A stretch of DNA of 64,000 bases from an uncultured Lachnospiraceae bacterium (GTDB lineage Bacteria > Bacillota > Clostridia > Lachnospirales > Lachnospiraceae): assembly GCA_910589265.1 (NCBI GenBank), contig CAJUTQ010000101.1:62001-126000 (forward strand). The letters run 5' to 3'. The position numbers and the translations under genes are program-made. How positions within the stretch are numbered: position 1 is the stretch's first letter; every line of letters starts with the position of its first letter. The notes beneath the pieces are model-generated. The model was not told the origin of the DNA. It was given only the letters and a program-made list of their open reading frames with translations, and made no database searches. Positions 62,401 through 64,000 of this stretch are shown piece after piece.

Positions 62401-62559
62401 ATTTGTTTCCCTATATGCCTGATTTAGCGGCTCAATACATCCTAAATCCAACATATAACTTTTTGACTGTTCTGCTTTATTCACAGGTTTGTTATTCGAA
62501 GAGTAAAAATTTTTTTCAATATTTTGCTCTTTTGGTAATGGGTGAATGTCAATTTTCAT
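59488..62559 (-). CDS. Large helical repeat protein next to flagellin (DUF6240-like)
   Basis: About 1023 residues from the ATG at 62559 (GTG at 62571 is an alternative). Mostly helical and charged, no signal peptide. It contains at least seven degenerate repeats of a pattern like L-x-x-x-G-x-P-[VL]-T-x-E-x-[IL] (for example EEGFPVRGIEVEEV, ENDFPVTEDNIRQI, EKGIPLTKESLQTL, DFNQPITLDSL). The end resembles FliK-like C-termini in composition (PYGKIGAKFQVSD, VKGLIVCTSEEG). From memory, this is the DUF6240 type of Lachnospiraceae flagellar loci. Possible hook-length or secretion role. Confidence 0.65.
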   Translation of the reverse strand: MKIDIHPLPKEQNIEKNFYSSNNKPVNKAEQSKSYMLDLGCIEPLNQAYRETNSSVKEFLNDVENQDVAVQSKYLAVMSNFMSAEDFEKLKEEGFPVRGIEVEEVVTVLDRIKASLAEAGICIEGFTDEISKEQLEKITGSISRANKIVSKLQENDFPVTEDNIRQINKAMEMAEELFPLSEGAKKYVIENEMDPSIKNLYKAEFSGAADAGRQGKGYYVDGKGAYFARKADNFHWEQLEEQIKQTIEKAGLEVNHKSLEDAKWLIEKGIPLTKESLQTLNELEMLPEKIDSDHLLDKIIHGMKEGKLAEDTQIAKDEDIVRRAQETLNKVRNITNRNIENTIKSEKEMTLNHLIEAEDLSYTGNQMDADQAYRAAVARRQLEEIRLKMTVDANIKLLKSGFSIDTSSLEDVVSQLRKVENEYYKKLMKKDNPQYIEKYKEAVGKLHDLERLPAAVLGKFVSGKKELTVHNLWRDGNQLKDHFIKAGETYEALKTEPRKDLGDSIKKAFRNVDAILKEMNLEVTEQNRRAVRILGYNHMEVTEENISKMKTADQEVQTLLERMQPGVTLEIIRKGINPLDMTIEKLNDIAAEVQDELGVPKEKYSEFLWKVEKSNEITKEEKEAYIGVYRLLHRVEQSDGAVIGSVLNQNAQLNLRNLLSAVRNKKKEGMDIKIDDEFGGLDVLKTKGPSISEQIEGYLKKSNTEDTSYLNRLVQNILDKMDPTKLHQMEANLDTTLEQLNEGMIRYEENIQQKKEYVREQLQDIRSGVASEEDIIKSLLDFNQPITLDSLFAAAHLMNERGSAFRKLTEKAMMKKGPFEESMEKEWGDAVKELHECLGEEKGAKEAYANLTAVAEKIIESSQEDPGNHYVDLRELQLLHKEISLAGNLSREENYEVPIEINGKITSINLKIQHKEGQEGKVTASMEVEPYGKIGAKFQVSDQYVKGLIVCTSEEGVKFLAGIEKDFQQSIGKKGKKIQEFHIIQSENLDFHQFEETKAGEKSKQSTKTLYEVAKEFIRVIQK

Positions 62560-62621
62560 GATAGTCGCCACGCCTTTCTCTCAGCTTACTTTTATAAGCC
62601 TTTACTCATGTATTATTTATT

Positions 62622-62648
62622 ATTTCGGCCACTCCCTTCTATTTCTTA
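62622..62648 (-). promoter_or_regulatory. Sigma-28-like promoter of the large flagellar protein
   Basis: Minus strand TAAG (62645-62648), 15-base spacer, GCCGAAAT (62622-62629), close to the flagellar sigma consensus TAAA-N15-GCCGATAT. It lies about 60 bases before the coding start. Confidence 0.6.
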
Positions 62649-62710
62649 ACCATTTTAAGTCTAACCAACTTTCGTAAATTTTCCATTGCTCCTTTATAAA
62701 AATTTTTGGT

Positions 62711-62729
62711 CTTTATTGTGACAATAAAG
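62711..62729. repeat. Perfect nine-base inverted repeat
   Basis: CTTTATTGT-G-ACAATAAAG, arms of nine bases with a one-base centre, between glgB and the large flagellar gene. It could be an operator or a weak glgB terminator; no T run follows directly. Confidence 0.5.
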
Positions 62730-62801
62730 TCAAAAGGTATGTCGCACCTATGATACATGAATGGCCCTCCATCATTGTTTTTTGACTCTAGCATCCTCTC
62801 A

Positions 62802-64000
62802 TTAAAATAAAAATACTAGAGCAGATAGAGGAGGCAAAAAAAGATTTAGAGAATAATGTAAATCATCACAAGGTTTTTTTAACGCTTGGTATAATTTTTT
62901 ATTCACTATACCACTCCCCCCAAACCTAGCTTCATCGCTGTTTAATATTAATCTATACTTTTTATATTTAGGAACTCCCAATTTATAATTTTCTCTGGCA
63001 ACAGGTGTAAAATTCAAAACAAAGAGTAGACTGTTTCTCCCATTGGAAGCCTTCCTGTAAAAACTATATACACTATTATCCCTGTCATCTGCATTTATCC
63101 ACTGGAAGCCTTTAAATCCTTCATCTAGCTCATACATACAAGGATATTTATTATAAACGTTTAGAAGCGCTTTAAAATATCGTACTAATTGACTATGGTA
63201 ATCATCTGGATCGCTTAAAAGGCCCCAATCTAATTCCTTAGCTTCATTCCATTCATGATCCTGTCCAAACTCCTGTCCCATAAAAAGAAGTTTTTTTCCT
63301 GAATGTCCAAACATATACGTATACCCTACTCGTAAGTTTGCAAACTTGTCTTTATAAAATCCTGGCATTTTATTGAGCATGGAACATTTTAAATGAACTA
63401 CCTCATCATGGGAAAGAACAAGCATATAATTTTCACTCCCATTATAGCTCATGGCAAATGTCATTTTATAGTGGTTATCCCTCCTAAAATATGGATCTAA
63501 TTTCATATATTCTAAAAAATCGTGCATCCACCCCATGTTCCATTTAAAGCTAAATCCAAGTCCTCCATCCTCTACTTTAGCGGTTACCTTCTCCCATGCT
63601 GTAGATTCTTCTGCGATCATCATGCTTCCTGGAAACATTTTTAATACAACAGAGTTCAAATGTTGAAAAAATTCAATAGCTTCCAAATTTTTGTTTTCTC
63701 CGTATTTATTAGGAAGCCACTGTCCGTCCTGCTTTCCATAATCTAAGTAGAGCATGGAAGCCACTGCATCTACCCTAAGCCCATCAAGATGAAATTCCTT
63801 CATCCAAAAAATTGCATTGGCAATAAGAAAATTTCTTACTTCATTTTTACCATAGTCAAAAATTTTAGTACCCCAATCTGGATGCTCTCCCTTTCTTGGA
63901 TCCGAATACTCGTAAAGACAAGAGCCGTCAAACTCTCCCAGACCATGGGCATCTTTTGGAAAATGGGCAGGCACCCAGTCTAATATAATTCCAATGTTAT
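62802..64000 (-). CDS. glgB: 1,4-alpha-glucan branching enzyme, C-terminal part (cut by window end)
   Basis: The frame stays open to the window end; residues before the GTG at 63974 read NIGIILDW and continue into VPAHFPKDAHG, a known internal GlgB stretch, so the gene begins outside. GH13 landmarks: DGLRVDAVASM with the nucleophile Asp, MMIAEES with the acid Glu, VLSHDEVVH, and the C-terminal beta-sandwich. The usual HGKGS after HDEVV reads HLKCS here. It forms alpha-1,6 branches in glycogen. 399 codons are in the window. Confidence 0.95.
   Translation of the reverse strand, partial: NIGIILDWVPAHFPKDAHGLGEFDGSCLYEYSDPRKGEHPDWGTKIFDYGKNEVRNFLIANAIFWMKEFHLDGLRVDAVASMLYLDYGKQDGQWLPNKYGENKNLEAIEFFQHLNSVVLKMFPGSMMIAEESTAWEKVTAKVEDGGLGFSFKWNMGWMHDFLEYMKLDPYFRRDNHYKMTFAMSYNGSENYMLVLSHDEVVHLKCSMLNKMPGFYKDKFANLRVGYTYMFGHSGKKLLFMGQEFGQDHEWNEAKELDWGLLSDPDDYHSQLVRYFKALLNVYNKYPCMYELDEGFKGFQWINADDRDNSVYSFYRKASNGRNSLLFVLNFTPVARENYKLGVPKYKKYRLILNSDEARFGGSGIVNKKLYQALKKPCDDLHYSLNLFLPPLSALVFLF

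Noticed and set aside
61970..62422. Plus-strand 150-codon frame inside the large flagellar gene
   Set aside because: Antisense shadow; composition follows the opposite frame.

Overview
The window is low-GC Firmicutes chromosome, most like a spore-forming, flagellated gut member of the Lachnospiraceae. The evidence is the AT-rich sequence with strong AGGAGG-type ribosome sites, sporulation-type genes (cwlD, bofA, a SleB-like hydrolase, a GH18 spore-lysin-like protein), a flagellin, a Tad/Flp pilus locus with the short Flp1-type pilin and DUF5702 protein typical of Clostridia, and a complete F-type ATP synthase operon with both AtpZ-like and AtpI-like leader genes. I cannot fix the genus. No tRNA, rRNA, CRISPR array, insertion sequence or prophage was seen. 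Most genes are on the minus strand.

Layout. 1-274: edge fragment of an uncharacterised gene. 491-7540 (minus): ATP synthase operon atpZ-I-B-E-F-H-A-G-D-C, closed by a terminator at 431-466; the c subunit carries a full Na+-ligand signature. 7954-8430 (plus): DUF402 protein. 8431-11861 (minus): SleB-like hydrolase, upp (broken by a one-base deletion in a poly-A run), rpiB and the Sua5/TsaC gene; apart from the inserted genes this recalls the B. subtilis ywlC-rpiB-upp-atp order. 12216-17233 (minus): membrane diguanylate cyclase, CwlD amidase, GH18 enzyme and a 72-residue protein with an inverted repeat over its promoter. 17792-18580: mecA. 18702-23302: a metallophosphoesterase-rubrerythrin-rubredoxin fusion, a Ser/Gly-rich membrane protein, dGTPase and a degenerate serine-recombinase-like protein.

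23355-31105 is a sialic-acid catabolism cluster. nanE, an ABC substrate-binding lipoprotein, two permeases, a ROK kinase (nanK-like) and an RpiR regulator run leftwards; nanA and an SGNH esterase run rightwards from a divergent promoter region. Together they would import sialic acid, perhaps de-esterify it, and convert it to GlcNAc-6-P. No sialidase and no ABC ATPase are present, so free sugar uptake and a shared ATPase are inferred.

31298-46388 is mixed housekeeping and small proteins: three related zinc-ribbon mini-proteins, YlmH, an MBL hydrolase, a NYN nuclease with two LOTUS domains, an S1-domain protein, Hsp20, a divergent Sir2 protein, mtaD-ahcY (SAH recycling), pgi, a TSCPD protein with murG, HinT, an orphan histidine-kinase H-box protein and a flavodoxin-SCP2 fusion. 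46405-57024 (minus) is a rhomboid protease and a Tad pilus locus, including a 55-residue Flp pilin and two prepilin peptidases. 57158-57796 holds bofA and a YaaL/DUF2508 gene, divergent. 57776-62571 (minus) is a flagellar cluster (large repeat protein, flagellin, FliS) with sigma-28-like promoter elements. 62802-64000 is the 3' part of glgB, cut by the window end.
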